This document shows, one piece after another, positions 12,901 to 25,245 of a stretch of DNA of 64,000 nt. Source of the DNA: Haemaphysalis longicornis (lineage: Eukaryota; Arthropoda; Arachnida; Ixodida; Ixodidae). Position 1 is the stretch's first letter, and every line of letters starts with the position of its first letter. The notes beneath the pieces are model-generated. The model searched no databases. It was given only the letters and a program-made list of their open reading frames with translations, and was not told where the DNA came from. The DNA lies in assembly GCA_013339765.2 (NCBI GenBank), contig JABSTR010001154.1:248001-312000 (forward strand), given 5' to 3'. Position numbers and translations under genes: made by a program.

Positions 12901-13201
12901 ACGCGTGCTGGCAGTAAACTTTGAAAGCGAGGCTCTGCCGGCTCTTCGGCTGTGCATTGTGCTTCTGCTTGGCACGGGCTTGCAACAGCCAGCGAGCAAG
13001 GAGATAAAAGGAGGAAAAATAGAGTCGAGCGGCACTTCCTCCGGCCGCTCTATATATCGGAAACAATGGAGGGGTATATCCGTATATCTGTGTACTAGGC
13101 AGGAAAGTGATTGGCAACTCTGGACAGGCGATATGTACAGGAGCACCGGTGTGGTTGTGCATAGAGGCTTGCATGTGCGTATTTATTTATAGCCTTTTTT
13201 T

Positions 13202-13599
13202 AACACGAAAGTGTTTTATGCCAGGATACACAAAGATTTGACTGACGTCATATCCGTCACGGAAGTGACGCCAGTACAACGAAGCAACCGGCCTGTAAAG
13301 GGGGCACCCTGCAAACATGGTCTTCTTGCGGGGAAGCAAACTTTAGTACTAAAGAGTACGTTATACTTAGGGTTGTTCGTTTTCGGGTTTTATATTTTAA
13401 CACGAAAGTGTTTATAAAAGCCGGGACACACCAAGATTTCACTGACGTCATATCCGGGACGGGAATGACGCCAGTACATCTTTGCCGAAGCGGCCCGCCA
13501 GCAGGACGTCGCTCGCCAAGCACAGCCACAAGACAGCCGTCGACCCGCAAATCATGCTCACTTCGCTGCAGATCTCACTGCACATTACACTTTCGTGTT
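13202..13599. mobile_element. Pair of related short TIR elements
   Basis: Two direct copies begin AACACGAAAGTGTTT at 13202 and 13399 and share a block containing ACTGACGTCATATCCG and TGACGCCAGTACA. Only the second copy has the matching inverse end, ACACTTTCGTGTT, at about 13587-13599, giving a 201-bp element. The first copy is truncated or runs into the second. Each contains the palindrome TGACGTCA. Confidence 0.65.
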
Positions 13600-16500
13600 T
13601 TGCCGATTCCTATGACAGAGGAATCAACCACAGTCTTTTTTTGTTTGTTTGTTTGTTTGGAGTTTCGAGTATTTCATCGTGCGCATCTGGTGGTTGAACG
13701 CGCCGTTTCCTGTCATTCCGGATAAAGAATGGGGGGTAATAAATTTTCACTGTTTGCATGGGGATTTTTTTTTTTTTTTTGCATCCCCGAACATTATGAG
13801 GACAAAGTTTTTGCATCTCAGAGCTTCATCAGGGAAATATCGTACACACTGAAAAAAAAAAAAAGCTTTTTTGTCGCTTCCGTCCGAAAAAACAGTCGCT
13901 GCAGCCTCGACTCGAACCTACGGAAGGCTTATTTATAAGCCTGCGATGTCACACGTTTCATCTCCCTGCGGCCTTGGCTTGTCCGTTGGATAAAGCCGTA
14001 GTGCACTGCTGACAATGGTCAAATATCGGAGTGCCCGTCATTTTCCCACTTTCCACGTTGCGCGCTCTTGGAGGAACTGAAGAGCCGAAAGTGATATGCA
14101 CGTGAAGAACCTCGACAACCGCTACATCTGATGAGGATCCTCAAGCCGCAGCAGATAAGGTACAATATAGGCTCGAGCATCCGCTGGAAAAATAAGGAGT
14201 TCGGGACGTTGAAGAAATTAAAGAAATATTGGGGGTTTCCTGCAGGAGAATGCGTACCATTGCTTTACTCTGCGTGTCCTAAAATATCCTTTAAAGTGCT
14301 TATTCGCAGACGTTCCTCCTGCAGGAGAAATCCAAATTTAGGAAGAAGGAGATGAAAATTTAGACCTCTAGCGTTTTTGTGTGTGAAGTCGACAGCTGAG
14401 AAGGGTAATATTTTCCACAATGCGAGCAAAAAAAAAAAAAAAATTAGTCCGAGTACACCGAGCATTTCTGATGGGTTGTAAAAGAGAAAGCCCATGGGCC
14501 GTTTAGTACTTTCGCATTAAAAACGTGTCCAAGCGTGCCGTTTTCCTTTCACCGTCTCGCTCCCTCTTGAGCCTGCACGACGGCGCTGGGTGGAATAGAT
14601 TCGCGGGTTTGGTTCTTGGGAGGTTGTGTAGCTGGTGCGGATTAGAGGGACCGTTGTTTCAAGGTACCGGACTTTTATAACGGCCCCGAATGGCGTTGTT
14701 CGCGCACGCACACACGAAAATTCAAATTTCCCGCTCCACAACGTCGGCAGTGACGTCATCGGGTATGTTCCAAAATAGTTTAGGGTTAACCTTATGCCAG
14801 CATTCGATCGGTGCAGTCGAGCGGTCGTGTTTATTGTCGGTAGGCTTTGTCGACCGTCGCCAGTTGCACCAGCTACTGACTCCCCGTGACGTCACAGGGG
14901 TGTGCAAGGAGGTGGCTGCTCATCTCGCCGCTCTCGCACCTGCTCTCCCTATCATCTAACTTAATTATTTGAGGTTTGCCTAAACGGGGCACGATTATTC
15001 TTGTAACAGTGCTATCTTTCGAATGAATAATGCCTGTGTTTAGTCTCCGTGTTCAATCTAAAGATCCCCTGCTAGTTAAAACTAATCCGTCGTCATCTAT
15101 CACGGCGGCCGCTTTTTCTTCTTAGCGTGGGATCAGGACGCCGCACTCACAGTTATACCGTCAACTTTTGTTTTTCGGTGTAGCAGAGTCGTGCTCGCTG
15201 CGATTAATGCCTCCGAGTTGGCCGAGCGGAAGGAAGGCTTGACCATTACCGCGATTTCGCCAGCGAGAGACCGATTATGGGAGCGCAATAAAAAAAAAGG
15301 CAAAGAGAGGAGGCACTATCGATGGCTGCGCGTTTCGGCGGCCGATAAGAGCCTGGAGTGGTTGTTACGTACGTCACCGGCGAGAACGAGGTCAATTGCA
15401 CTGCTCGACACGGGCGGTTCTGGGTCGCCAGAAATATACTCTCGTACAGTAACGGGGTGCACGTGTGCGACCAATCGGCGTGTCATTTTTAAAGCGAAGC
15501 TTTCTTCGCTTGCGCCGTAGGTCGTAACACCAAAACTGACTGCAGGAAAGCGCAATGGGTTCCCACAAAGGGCGCATGATGATGATGATGAAACGCGAAG
15601 CGCCTTAAGAAAAAACTTCTTTCTGTGGTCGGCATCGAACCTGCAGGTCCCTCGCGTTGACGATGGCGCGATTACGGCGCGGTCGAAGCAGTTTGGATTT
15701 CGAACTTTCATTAAGGTTGCACCGGAGAAAGCGTCGCCTTTGAGCCATATTTCTCGTAATTAAGAAAGGGCCCTTGATTTTTGGTTGTGCTGGTTTTACT
15801 ACTCGACATTACTGCTGCGGAAAGAGACATGCAATATGAAAAGATGTTGTGGTGCTTAGGGGAGAATTCATATTCAAATATGGTTGTTATGTGGCTCCGA
15901 CTGGCTCTGTGCGACTTTGAATGAACTGACTGGATTGCGACATGGAGGACAGAATGGAAAACACGGTATGGAAGACGACATTTCAGTCCGCGCCTGTTCC
16001 ACGCATTAACCCGAGTATCTAGGTTGATTCGCGCTGGATGTGTACTCCGAATTAAGGTCACCGTGCGAAGCGACGGAATACGCAAGGCTCTCGGAAGTGC
16101 ATTCATTATGCAGGCAGTTCAGATTTGGAGGGAACCGAGGAAATGTCACTTGCTTGTGCGTTGATAGGGCTCCGTGGGGATACTTATGCGCGCGCGCTTT
16201 CGTCCCGTATACGAGCGACGTGCTCACAAGGTCGTTTGCCCGCTGCTCCGAAATAACTAAATTTGGCGGGAACTTCAAACTGCCCGATGGAAGTTCGGGC
16301 AACGTTTACAGTGCCCGAACTAATTACGGGCTTGTGGCCAAAATACTCATCCAAACGCGCCGAAGCGGCATGTCACGTTTTTTACGAAACATGTTGTTTG
16401 CCCGAAATCATAGCAAGTTTCAGTTTTCGGGAGGTGGCGGCCTTGTCATCGGTACTTTATGTGGGGGTCTACTCCGTGGTGCTTGGGGGATCGAGTTAGG

Positions 16501-17524
16501 GCCATTTGCTAGAAATGAGTCTAGTTGCAGTAAGAGCTTCGCTGGAAAATGGGCTGCAATTTTGAAAGTCCGCGCGAGTCTTCTGTGAATTTCTCCTTCC
16601 ATTTTTATCAGCGGTTCCTCTCTGGGGAAAAATGTTCTTTCGCGCGCTTTCAGCATCTTTTCGATCTTGTCTAAATTACTTGGCCCTGTTCATGCGCATA
16701 TCGTAAGGTATTTACAACTTATTCTTCTATGGCTTCACCTGAAGGGGAGATGAAAACGCCGGCCGTCAGCATTCCGACTCCCCCGGAACGGATTCCTAAT
16801 AGGAGGAAGGCCACCGTGAGCAAAAGCAGTGATTTCACGGCAATCCTACGCCACCATTCTGCGCGCGTATATTCGCACTTGCGTTATCAGCGCGCGTGCG
16901 TCTTTCAGCGTGCTGTTTGACCCCGTTATCAGCCCGCAGTCGGCGCTCGTTTTTGCATACGATAACCTCGAGTCCGAAGTGTCTCGGAAGCGCCCTTACG
17001 CATTGGCAGCGTCGACACGCATATATAGTGGTTGCTTGCACCGTTGCTTGTTGGTTGCTTGGTTCCTCTAGTCTAGTCAGGTCGGCTCATCGAATTCTTC
17101 CAGAAGTTATACGTGTAACGCAAATTACTTCACGCGGACAATACTGAGGGCGAAAGATTGCTTTGTGGACAGTTTTATGTTTAGCCGGTTGCTGTAGCAC
17201 GTTCTATAACCACAGAAGCGTAGCCAACCGTTTTTTCGGACTCCAAAAATTCGCACTTGCTGGATAGTCCGGACTTTCCCGAGGGATCGCCAGTTGTCCC
17301 ATAGGAGTGATGTATATGAGCAACAGATATTTCGGGCAAAATAAAGCGGAGAGTTCTATTTTCCGGACATTTTCCGCGACAGAGCCACGGTGCGACTTCA
17401 GGACTACGCCATTTTGAATCCCAAGCCACCTGGATCACCTGGATAGCTGCGAAATGGATGTGGATTGGCTTGACTCCCGCTGAAGTAACAAACTTTGGTG
17501 TTAGAGGCCAAAATTTTGCATGTA
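13600..17524. other. Gene-free stretch
   Basis: Contents are poly-T and poly-A runs (13765, 13850, 14430), a GTTT run at about 13640, an ATG microsatellite near 15579 and unique DNA. Open frames of up to about 180 codons (for example at 16040-16588) have no motif or splice context that I can support. Confidence 0.4.
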
Positions 17525-18251
17525 CAGTAGAATCTCGATAAACGGAGATCGCTTAAACGGAATTGCCGCTTAAACGGAACAGTAGCCAGTAAGTTGGCTG
17601 GTTTTGTATTCAGATAACGTAAAAAAACTCTCGGTAATCGGAACTAAGGTTTCCACGTCACCGTTTATAAACGGAACCAGAAATGGAACTTCTTGTGAAA
17701 CCAATTGGCATGAGAATCAGCTTTTTACGGTTCCGGCTGTTTCGTGATTTTTTTTTTTTTTTTTTCCCTGCTCGTAAGCCTCGTCTCGTTAGTGGTCAGC
17801 CGTGTTAGCGCAACGAATGCAACATCGCAGTTCTTGTTCCAGTCGTATAGTCTCGATTTAAGACGCCGAGATTACGGAGCTCTGCTCCTATTGCCTCGTT
17901 CGTGCCATCGTGGTGCTATTCGCGCTTCATTACCGCGTTGCCGTCTTCTACATTCGGTGGCTCGTAAGCACTCGCGAAGTTGAGGCCTCTAGCCTCCGTG
18001 AAGATGCCGTTGCAAGGACTCAAACAAACATGTTTGATGCGTTTGATGCTCAGGGACTCATTGTTGCCAAATTAACTTTGTGAGTGCTGTGCCTAAACCT
18101 CTTTTAGTTTTTCATGCTTTCTGAAAAACTATCAGCTGCATTCACCTTCTGATGCTTCGAGTTCCATGAATCTCTCTCTGTAAACGGAACTCCTGTTAAA
18201 CGGAACTAATTTTTTCGGTCCCTTGAAGTTTCGTTTATCGAGAGTGTACTG
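17525..18251. mobile_element. Tigger/pogo-like MITE, about 727 bp
   Basis: The left end reads CAGTAGAATCTCGATAAACG and the right end is the imperfect inverse (CGTTTATCGAGAGTGTACTG). TA flanks both ends. The interior has more copies of TTAAACGGAA near each end, a poly-T run and no transposase frame. The ends differ from the 9175 family, so this is a separate family. Confidence 0.85.
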
Positions 18252-19039
18252 TATATTCTTTGGCGGAAGCAATCTCGAAAGCTGGAAATGGATGTACTTT
18301 TTGGGGGCCCCAGGTGACGCTGACATGATCAACATCATCAGGTTTGTCCTGAACCATTCGCGTCTTCTCCAGTCCAAAGTTTGTTTTTGCGACGAGAGGA
18401 TTTTTCGGACTGCTCGTTTATTTGTACTAGCATTCTTTGTTCCCCTCCAGGTCCGGCAAATCGGTCGGCTACTGTATCCCATTGATTTGTATGGATAACA
18501 ACGTTTGACAATAAATTACACAGAAACTATTCCGATTTCTGCAAAGCATCGTTGCAGTGATCGCACCCAAATTGGATTCGTTCTCTGTGCGAAATATCAC
18601 TTTCTTGCAGTGGTGCCGCTTGGTTCCTGAGCGGTCATAATTTTGGGCGAGAAAGCTGTGGAGGCTTAAAGTAACAGGCCCGACCCGGGATCGGCTGAGG
18701 GCATGTTGTTCAAACGTCGCTGCACTATTGAGCACACGAGAGCGCTCACACACGCCAAAAAACGAAAAAGAAAAGATGAAAAGGAGAAGAAATTGTGTTA
18801 TTTCACCTCTTCATTGTCTTTCAATCGGCACTGCTATCTAGCTCTCGACGTCTATGGTGCGCAGAAGTGGATGATCGACGTCCATTACACCGTGTTTACA
18901 GCCGACACCCACGCGCACAAAAAAAAAAAAAAAAAGGTAGAAAGAATGGGAATTCGCGGTGGATGAAGATCTGCAGACCACTCCACGGGGAGATGTGATT
19001 TCGGAGCCACTGTATACGCGGTCCACCGTATCCCGCAAT

Positions 19040-19383
19040 CTAGCCGAAAACACTTTGTTGCGTGGCCTCATCTCCGCGCCCCGATAAGCGGCGGCGGAAA
19101 GAGCGCGATATCGGCCGACTGCCGTCGTCGGAAGGCTTCGCGCTCACGCCCGGGGCACCGCGATGATAAGATGCTCGCGGCACTCGCTGATACGCGGGGA
19201 CCTCGGCTGTTCCTCGGCGATCGCGCCGGCTTCCCCAGAGCACCGTCTTGGAAGCCGTGAAGCCGTTACGGTGTGCTGTCTAACGGACGACGCCGGTGGG
19301 GAGTGCCATTCGTTTGTGGTGTGCCTCTGTGCTCGTTGCGGAGATAATTTGGTCGCCCATTCGCCGCCTCTATCGGCCGCCGG
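19040..19383 (+). other. CpG-rich candidate non-coding first exon
   Basis: A GC- and CpG-rich block about 4 kb upstream of the first recognised HIF-1alpha exon ends in a consensus donor, GTGAGT, at 19384. It contains ATGs but no recognisable peptide. It could be an alternative promoter and 5' exon of a shorter HIF-1alpha transcript. Transcript data would be needed to tell it from a chance CpG island. Confidence 0.25.
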
Positions 19384-19529
19384 GTGAGTCTTGGCCTTGA
19401 TATGCGAACGGCGGTGGTGCGAGCTTTGGGCATTCGTGGTCGCTTATCGCGTTTCTTGCCGGTGGACTGGGAACCTTGGTTAGCTCGAAGTTTTGAACCT
19501 TGTTCGAATTGGGATTTCGAGGCGCGCCG

Positions 19530-19600
19530 TTATACCACCTGAAGGATACATCTTTAATGTGATATACTAAATCTCGTACATTTTTCCCACGTACCGGAAG
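19530..19600 (-). mobile_element. Degraded SINE tail fragment
   Basis: The order ACCACCTG, ATCTTTAA, GTG and AAATCTCGTACA matches the body of the SINE at 27264-27490 in the same orientation. The tRNA-like head is missing. Confidence 0.3.
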
Positions 19601-20065
19601 ATTAGTCGTCGCGGATGCAAATCACACCGGCGGGAAAATTTGAATCTATATTGAAAGGTTGGTAAACCCTTTCGTGTCTGTACACCTTCCGAAGGACTTA
19701 CCCGTTCCGGGTGACTGTAATTGGTGGATGATGATATATAATCTGCACACCTTCAACAATGCACAGTTGCAAATACAATCTAACAGTTAGTAACTGAATG
19801 ATATGGCTACTACTAAATTTCGGAGAATTCATTGTAGGTAAGCGGGGGGGAAGCGTTCTGGCCGCGTTAGTTGGCCCTAAGAACGTTGGTACTACAATGG
19901 CAGTGTTGTAAAATTAGTGTTTTCTATGGGAGCGCGTGCTGAGAGCTCGTGGAAAAGTTATTTGTGATAGCTTCAATCAGTATCTTTCTGCGTAATTTCT
20001 ACCCAGTGTATTGATTATCTGGAAGCTGGTACATTTGTTTCTATCCGATGTCAAAGAATTGAGCC

Positions 20066-20320
20066 ACCATCATCATCAGCCTACATTCGTCCACTACAAG
20101 ACAAAGGTCTTTCTCGTAGACTTCCAGCTGCCCCTATCTTCCATGGCTCAATCCATTAATTGCCCCTTGCATTTCGTTATTTCATCCCTTTATCGAGGTA
20201 ATTGTCTTCCCACACTTTGTATATCGCAGTCTCTCGGTAGCCGCTCTGTTGCCCGGATGGTCATCCGGTTGTCAGTTCCCTAGGTTACATGCCCTCCAAA
20301 AGTCCACTTTTTTTCTTACT
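20066..20320 (-). mobile_element. RTE-like LINE 3' end, 5'-truncated
   Basis: Read on the minus strand, the stretch encodes in broken frame a DNRMTIRATE-type segment, then RDEI, then an ending like W(K)xxxxTFVLQWTN. That order is familiar from the C-terminus of RTE-type LINEs abundant in ticks. The 3' tail is a GATGAT-type microsatellite, as is common for these elements. Internal stops make it a dead fragment. Confidence 0.6.
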
Positions 20321-20563
20321 TCACTGCCAGTCTTGACACAAGTGTAGACGTAAAGCACGTGCTTTCGAAGAACTCGCTAAGGATAAACGGGCGTATGCCC
20401 ACCCTTTTTTAATCTCCCACCTTCGCTAAATTTTTAGCCGTTCATAGGCCTCGATATTTTTTTCTGGAGGGGGGGATAACCTTCAGAAAAATTTAAAAGA
20501 ACGGACTTGGGGCACCCTTAACATGTCGTTTGTCGTGCGGCGGATTTCTTCTACAATGCTTGT

Positions 20564-20717
20564 AAAGGCCCGTTCACACTTGCGACGAAAGCGACGGGTA
20601 TTCCGTCGCTTTGCCGCGCGACGGTCGTTTTTGTCGAATGGTTGGGACCAATTTTTGTCGCCGCGTGACGAAGCTGTCACTTTCGCTCGCTTTCGTCGCA
20701 AGTGTGAACGGGCCTTT
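20564..20717. mobile_element. Near-perfect 154-bp foldback MITE, copy 2
   Basis: Both ends carry AAAGGCCCGTTCACACTTG, followed by CGACGAAAGCGA and its inverse. The two arms complement each other for about 30 bp at the tips and more weakly inward, leaving a small loop. It is the better-preserved relative of 12737-12900. No clear target duplication was found. Confidence 0.85.
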
Positions 20718-20959
20718 GGTGCAAGGATTCTCAGCTTCAATTCACTTTTTTTTTTCTGCTAAGGTAAAGCCGAAGTTTCATTGCGTGATCAACTTTTACA
20801 TTGTGTCATGGCAGTCATACTTAATAAAGTGTGACTACCGTGACTGTCTGAAGCCAGGTTCAGTTGTTCGGAGAACAATCCACACATCCTTTATTTACTG
20901 TGACCAGTTGTTTGAGTTCTGAATTCCTTTTCAGGCATAGGGGATCTCTAAACTCTCCT

Positions 20960-21600
20960 AGACTACGCAAACGGGAACCTCAAGTTCGAAGTCTCCGCTT
21001 CCACGGGGCACTCCATTTCGGTCGCACCGGTGTTCCCGCCTAAAAGACAGGGGGAGCGAAACCGTTGTGTCTGACGCCGCAGTCAAAAAGCCGTGAGGAG
21101 AAGGGGGAGTGGGGCGCAGCGGGGAATCTAGCCGAGTGGGCGGCGGCGGGGAAGCGTTTGGTCCGCCAGCCTTGAAAGCGTGCCAGCCTGCCCGGAATGC
21201 CTCTTCCTTTTCGGCTTCCGTTGCCCCCTCCTATTAATGGTCGCTCACTCCTCTTGCGTCGACGGGGTGTATTTCGGGCACCCATGGCCGCAGCACTTGT
21301 GGCGGCACCTTCTCCCCCACCACCCACTGCTCTGCGGTTTTGTCTGGTCCTTCCAACCCTGCCCGGAGGGACAACATGTTTTCCCATGTCTTATTCAAGT
21401 CCGTGCTTGCCTGCTTCTGAGCTCACGAGCTTGGACCCTGGAAGGAGGGGGAGAGGGCGGGTTGCTTTTTCGGGGCGGCGCTTTTGTTGCCGTTTCGGTT
21501 ATTCTCTGCCGCCGCGGTGTGGTACAATCTTGGCTTGCCGTGCCCTTTCCTCGGTATGCGCGATTTTAACAGGTGCGGGGAATTTGGCATTCACTTTGGC
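20960..21600. other. CpG-rich block of unknown role
   Basis: The block is GC-rich on both strands, with open frames of 115-154 codons in several frames, as composition alone would give. I recognise no domain. It may be another promoter island. Confidence 0.35.
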
Positions 21601-23276
21601 CGTCGCGGCGTTGTCTCGGTCATTTGTTTGGATACTTAAAGCAAGCTGTTTGTTAGGCTAGTCGGCACTCAACCATGCAATCTGGCGTTCGCACAAAAAC
21701 AAAAAAGGACTAAGAGGAAGAAGTGTTTTTAGTCATTCACTTCATCAAGACAGACGTACTGGATTGTCTTGTTTGCATGAACCGACCGCAGAACTTTTGC
21801 CAGGGGTGGAAGGGTTGAGCAACCAAGTACTAGTTTTCCTATCACAGGGAAAGCGTCCGTTTTGACCTAATTCTAGTTGAAATTATTGGTTGCAGGGCCT
21901 TGACAAATTGAGCTACTTTTTAGCAGTGCATGGGCAAACTAAAAAAAATGACAAATTTTAAGGGGGGGGGGGGGGGCCCCCTCCCCCTTGAACGCCCATG
22001 CTTGCTTGGGATGACCACTTTCTTTGCAGTTGGCCAGTATCAAATACAGTGAAGTGTGGTTAGTTGACAATGCCTGCAAAAATGCGCTCCTCTGCGGAAG
22101 TGTAAAACATTGATAAGAATGATGTGAAAACGTTCCTTATATCGCATTCCACACATGACTGCGTTTACTCGTATTTTGATACTGCAAGCAATACACTACA
22201 AGTCAAATGTTTCACACTCAGCACTGCAGAAATAATTCTGCAATTACCCAGAAAATTTTGAAAGAGGCAAGAAAAGACGCCAGGCGCCAAAATGTTTTTA
22301 AACTAGTAATCTGTGACGTCGTGAGTTGTGCGAGCGTGTCGACCATCAACAGGGTTTAAATTAGCGAAAGTTGAGATCTGTTCACGCATGTGCAGGAAAA
22401 GTGCATCGGGTGGTGTGAGTGGAGTGCTACAAGCATGCCTTGCTCACTGTTTGTAATGTTTAACTTTGTCATCACCACAAAAAGAAAAATCTGAAGGACA
22501 CGATGCATGAAAGCACAAATTTCCTGCTTATATATTTTTATTTTCTAAGAGACCACACTGATTCCAACAATTCTGTTAACAGTCCAGTCTTTAAGTGTGC
22601 AGCACCAAGAAATACAGGTGCAAGAGGGCACTAGACAACAGAGATACGATATCTTTGTGTCGAGTGCTTGCGTGCTGCCTGTACTTTCTTCCGTTCGTGT
22701 TTTTCACGCCACGCACATATCAGGCCATGCTGTTTTGTAGTGTCTTAATAAGCCTCTTCTCCTGGCTTTCCTTTCTCCTTCCAAAAGTTATTTCTCTCAT
22801 GTTCAGTTTCGAAATAGAGAAAAATGCTTCAAGGGGCCATGAAGAAAAAATTTGATTTTATCCAAACGACTACATTGTCCTGGTAACAATGATTCCAATC
22901 TCATCGCAAACTGCAAACAAATGTATTAGAAGTATTAAATTAAACAAGAGATCAGAGGCAGTGGAAACTTGCTGGCAATGTCTGTATGATGTCACATAAT
23001 CTTCTTTTAGAGATTTGCGGCTGCTGACCTAAGCCACGACAAGAAACATGGCTGGACGATCGCAGTGAAGCCTCTAATTCCGTTTGATTCTATCACTTAA
23101 ACACTAGTGTGCAGTTAAAACACCGACAACAGCATTTTAGTGTTTCCGCAAATCTTGAATGTTTTACAATAACTAGACCTCTCTTTCAAAAAGATGAGGC
23201 TTATATTGCTTCAGGGTGAGAGGTGGCAGTGCTTTCCTTCATGGAGCGTCCCAACCGCCCTCTCAGCCTCGTTTTT
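21601..23276. other. Unique AT-rich DNA upstream of the PAS-B exon
   Basis: A poly-G/C run lies at 21962-21985. The rest is AT-rich with no exon that I can recognise. The exon that should encode the earlier part of PAS-B was looked for here and not found. Confidence 0.5.
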
Positions 23277-23310
23277 CTCTCTCTCTCTCTCTCCTCTTGT
23301 GCACGTGCAG

Positions 23311-23461
23311 TGTTTGCCAAGGGCCAGTGCGAGACCGGCCAGTACCGCTTCCTCGCCAAGCATGGTGGCTGCGTGTGGGTGCTGACCCAAGCGACCCTGA
23401 TCTACGAGAACAGCAGCTGCAGCAAGCCACAATGCGTCGTCTGCGTCAATTACATCCTCAG
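23311..23461 (+). CDS. HIF1A: HIF-1alpha exon: end of PAS-B
   Basis: This is the first exon I can assign to hypoxia-inducible factor alpha. It encodes FAKGQCETGQYRFLAKHGG, then VWVLTQAT, then PQCVVCVNYIL. This matches the last strands of PAS-B in HIF-alpha proteins (human GQVTTGQYRMLAKRGG and PQCIVCVNY). PAS-B mediates dimerisation with ARNT/tango. The acceptor is a (TC)n tract ending GTGCAG at 23310. The exon begins with two bases (TG) that complete a codon; an upstream A would give the Met seen in human DMFTKG. It ends ...CTC AG, so the reading frame continues only if the intron starts GCAAGC at 23462, a GC donor. The next exon completes Ser-Gly. In the nucleus HIF-1alpha activates hypoxia genes with ARNT. 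Confidence 0.93.
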
Positions 23462-24827
23462 GCAAGCACAGGCCCCCCCGCTGTTCTTGGCAGCGACCCT
23501 CGGCTGTCGTCGCATTGTGATGTCACTCATCACGTCAAACCCTGTGGCCCCGCTACATAAGGGCGGCCTCAATGGGGCCAGGTTCTACGCACCTTGCTTA
23601 CGAGCCACGTCACGGCAGAATTTGTTTTCACACTCTTTAGTTTAAAGGAGCCGTGAGGACAAAATACAAGTTTGTTTTATTCGAAAGATTTAATGTTTTG
23701 TAGTGTCCCCAGCACCTGTCCGGATGCAAACGATGTTTTATTCACCGAGAAATTAATCAATTTATGTTGAAATTTTGATTTTCCCGCTAAATCGTGTGTT
23801 TTCATGGTCTGCAATGACATCACAGGAACCGACCGCTCTGCAGCTGATTGGAAAGCCTTGTTTACCGTTAGTGAACCTTGGTGGCGCCACCATACTGTGG
23901 CAAGCCATTTGCTGCCTCTGGTTTGTTTTTCACCATATTTGAACGGAACCTAGCTTATTTTTGTTCATGGAGAAAATAATCGTTTCGTGAGACAGAGTGC
24001 TCGCTCGACAAATATGGTGACGTAAGACACTGTTGCTTGCGTCAATCGGCCAGTGTGGTCTAAAACTACCCCAAAGTCCCGCAGTCCTGTGCAGCTAAAC
24101 CAAGCATAGTTCGTGCAGTACCAACACCAGTACCCATCGGTACTTCTATGTTTACCTGTGCTTTCTTGTTGGTTGCACCATTCTTACTGATTTAAAAAGA
24201 ATGTGGCCTAAATTTAAGCGCAAATAGCCAGTTCGGCAAGCTTGTAAGCTCTGCCTAATTTGCGTTTGCTTTTGCCGGCCTTTGTCAATTGCAGAGCCGG
24301 CTGATACGACATCATAGGATCTGTTGCGGGAAAGGAGCAAGTGGGTCGCATAGCCATTCCCTTTTTTCCTAATTATACATCGTATTTGAGCAAAGTTTAT
24401 GTTAAAAGTGGTGTCAGTATGATTTTAACGAGACAATCTTTTGAATGAACCAAACTTGTGTTTTGTCTTCATGACTCCTTTGGGTGGTACTAATGCATTA
24501 TCGGGTAGACTAATTTACCGGTTCTGTGAAATTGGCTCATGTTTATTTAAACTGGAACAAGTATGTTTGGAAGTAGTTGGGTCTGTTGTGCTGAGTTGGG
24601 GAATTGGGAGCAGTTTCTGCCAACGACATGATGCAGTGGGCATTGGTGAATAGATTGTTTGTGTAGGAAGAAAGAAGGCATTTGATTGCGCTCGACAAGT
24701 AAGCCCCTGTGTTCTGGAGAACTTGCCATTATTGCTACAAGTGCACCCCCCATTGCTGGTTAGTTTGAAGCCACAAAATATGCTAAGGCAAACAGTAGGC
24801 TGTGTGTTCTTGGCCTCTCCTTATTAT

Positions 24828-24990
24828 ATATCTATATATATTCTGGAGATCGTGGGTTCGGATCCCACCCAGCGGGCATTTTTTCTCCACTTTCTTTGTT
24901 TCTTTCAAAAATATATCTAACCTACCACATTTTCCCCTTTGGTTTCCTGGGCTTTCTTGACTGCCTACCCTTATTTCTGTCTTCATTCAA
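24828..24990 (+). mobile_element. tRNA-derived SINE, copy 1 (head incomplete)
   Basis: It carries the same B-box region (GTGGGTTCGGATCCCACCC), T run and body (CTCCACTTTCTTTGTTTC ... CTTATTTCTGTC) as the copy about 430 bp downstream. The 5' tRNA-like half is replaced by an AT-rich stretch, so this copy lacks the A box. Confidence 0.7.
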
Positions 24991-25245
24991 CAAGCCCCTC
25001 ATCTCCCATTCTATTTCGCTACATGCATAGCAAGGGCCTCTGTTCTGGCAGTCTTGGTGACAAAGGTAGCTGAAGAAGGTTGAACGCTGGCTGACCGCTC
25101 CCAACATGTCGTAGATGCTGGAGTCACGGCCCGGGGGTTAAAAAGAAGGTCCCCTTGCCTCGAGCAGTCAGAGTGACACTACCCCGAAGCACAGGAAAAA
25201 AAATTACCTTGAGATAAATACCCAAGAAAGGGGAGGGGAAAAATA

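Noticed and set aside
15208..15270. GAGTTGGCCGAGCGG, like the D arm of a Leu or Ser tRNA
   Set aside because: No T arm or acceptor stem follows within tRNA length.
18385..18415. Peptide CFCDERI on the + strand, similar to YCDERI of HIF PAS-B
   Set aside because: The similarity stops after seven residues, the flanks do not match PAS-B, and it borders a transposon, so it is chance.
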